The translations under genes and the position numbers were made by a program. The notes below the pieces were generated by a model, which ran no database searches, had not been told where the DNA came from, and saw only the letters and a list, made by a program, of their open reading frames with translations. From NCBI GenBank assembly GCA_030068075.1, contig CM057825.1, positions 126,068,739 to 126,132,738 of the forward strand: DNA of 64,000 bases. The letters run 5' to 3'. Source of the DNA: Paguma larvata. Its lineage: Eukaryota > Chordata > Mammalia > Carnivora > Viverridae. Below, in pieces: positions 63,635-64,000 of the stretch. How positions within the stretch are numbered: position 1 is the stretch's first letter; each line of letters begins with the position of its first letter.

Positions 63635-64000
63635 AAGGAGTGAACTGGAAACAAAACCTCGACTCAGTGAACGACAGCACGCTCAAGTAGTCACCGGGAA
63701 GTAAGCAGGTGTCTGCAAGTCACTTTGAATGCATCAGAAAAGTAGACTGACAGATAGACAGGGAATCGAAGTCACGGATGGCAAAGGTGATTGGCAGAGC
63801 CTAGGCGGTGGGTATGCAGGTGCACCCTGGAAAATTCTCTCAACCTGGCCGTGTGCTGGGAAGCTTTCATAACGTGTTGAATAAAAAAAAACACTGAAGG
63901 TTAAGCAAAACACGTGTGTGTGCTGGACTGACCCGCAGATGGCCAGCCTGGGGCCTGCAGTCTACAACATAAAAGCTGGTGCTCCGAGGCTCAGGTCCTG

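Larger units (their letters stand above)
60020..64000 (-). other. NDE1 intron (5' part outside window)
   Basis: No NDE1 coding exon was found here on the minus strand. A MIR fragment lies at about 60910-61010, followed by SINEs and microsatellites. 60030-60890, 61720-62490 and 62800-63380 have no recognised element. Confidence 0.8.

Overview
This is mammalian nuclear DNA, very probably from a cat (Felidae). About three dozen tRNA-derived carnivore SINEs (CAN-SINEs) are scattered on both strands. Their 5' end reads GGGGCGCCTGGGTGGCTCAG, the felid form, and not the dog form. Genes are split into short exons with GT-AG introns, and older mammalian repeats (MIR, L2, L1, hAT) fill the introns.

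Two convergent genes occupy the window. The plus strand carries the 3' part of MYH11, the smooth-muscle myosin heavy chain. I reconstruct 31 constant coding exons (called E1-E31 here), a 39-nt alternative exon that ends the protein as the short SM2 tail, and the last exon that encodes the 43-residue SM1 tail. Every exon junction keeps the frame. The exons sum to a partial serine plus 1627 residues, which corresponds to human-equivalent residues 345-1972 (SM1) or 345-1938 (SM2). E1-E9 and part of E10 give the distal motor domain (switch II, relay, loop 2, SH helices, converter). The rest of E10 and E11 give the two IQ motifs. E12-E31 give the coiled-coil rod.

The minus strand, from the right edge towards the left, carries NDE1, the LIS1/dynein-binding protein NudE. 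Five internal exons lie between 60019 and 51514 and a terminal exon lies at 50701-50608. Its first coding exons (about 79 residues) lie beyond the window. A second, alternative NDE1 terminal exon lies about 17.6 kb further downstream, antisense inside MYH11 coding exon E22 (33947-33887). It encodes [19 protein letters not shown] and a stop, so the same bases encode myosin rod on one strand and the NDE1 C-terminus on the other. This is the most interesting structure in the window.

Layout: 1-4951 is MYH11 intron with old repeats. 4952-40257 holds E1-E31, with very long simple-sequence tracts in the introns after E2, E4 and E5. 40258-47473 holds the tail-switching introns and the SM2 exon. 47474 to about 48180 is the SM1 exon and 3' UTR. 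About 49000-50607 is probably the NDE1 3' UTR. 50608-60019 holds the NDE1 exons, and 60020-64000 is NDE1 intron. No RNA gene, CRISPR array or bacterial element was seen, and the long open frames in the repeat tracts are artefacts. Comparisons with human proteins are from memory, because no search could be run.
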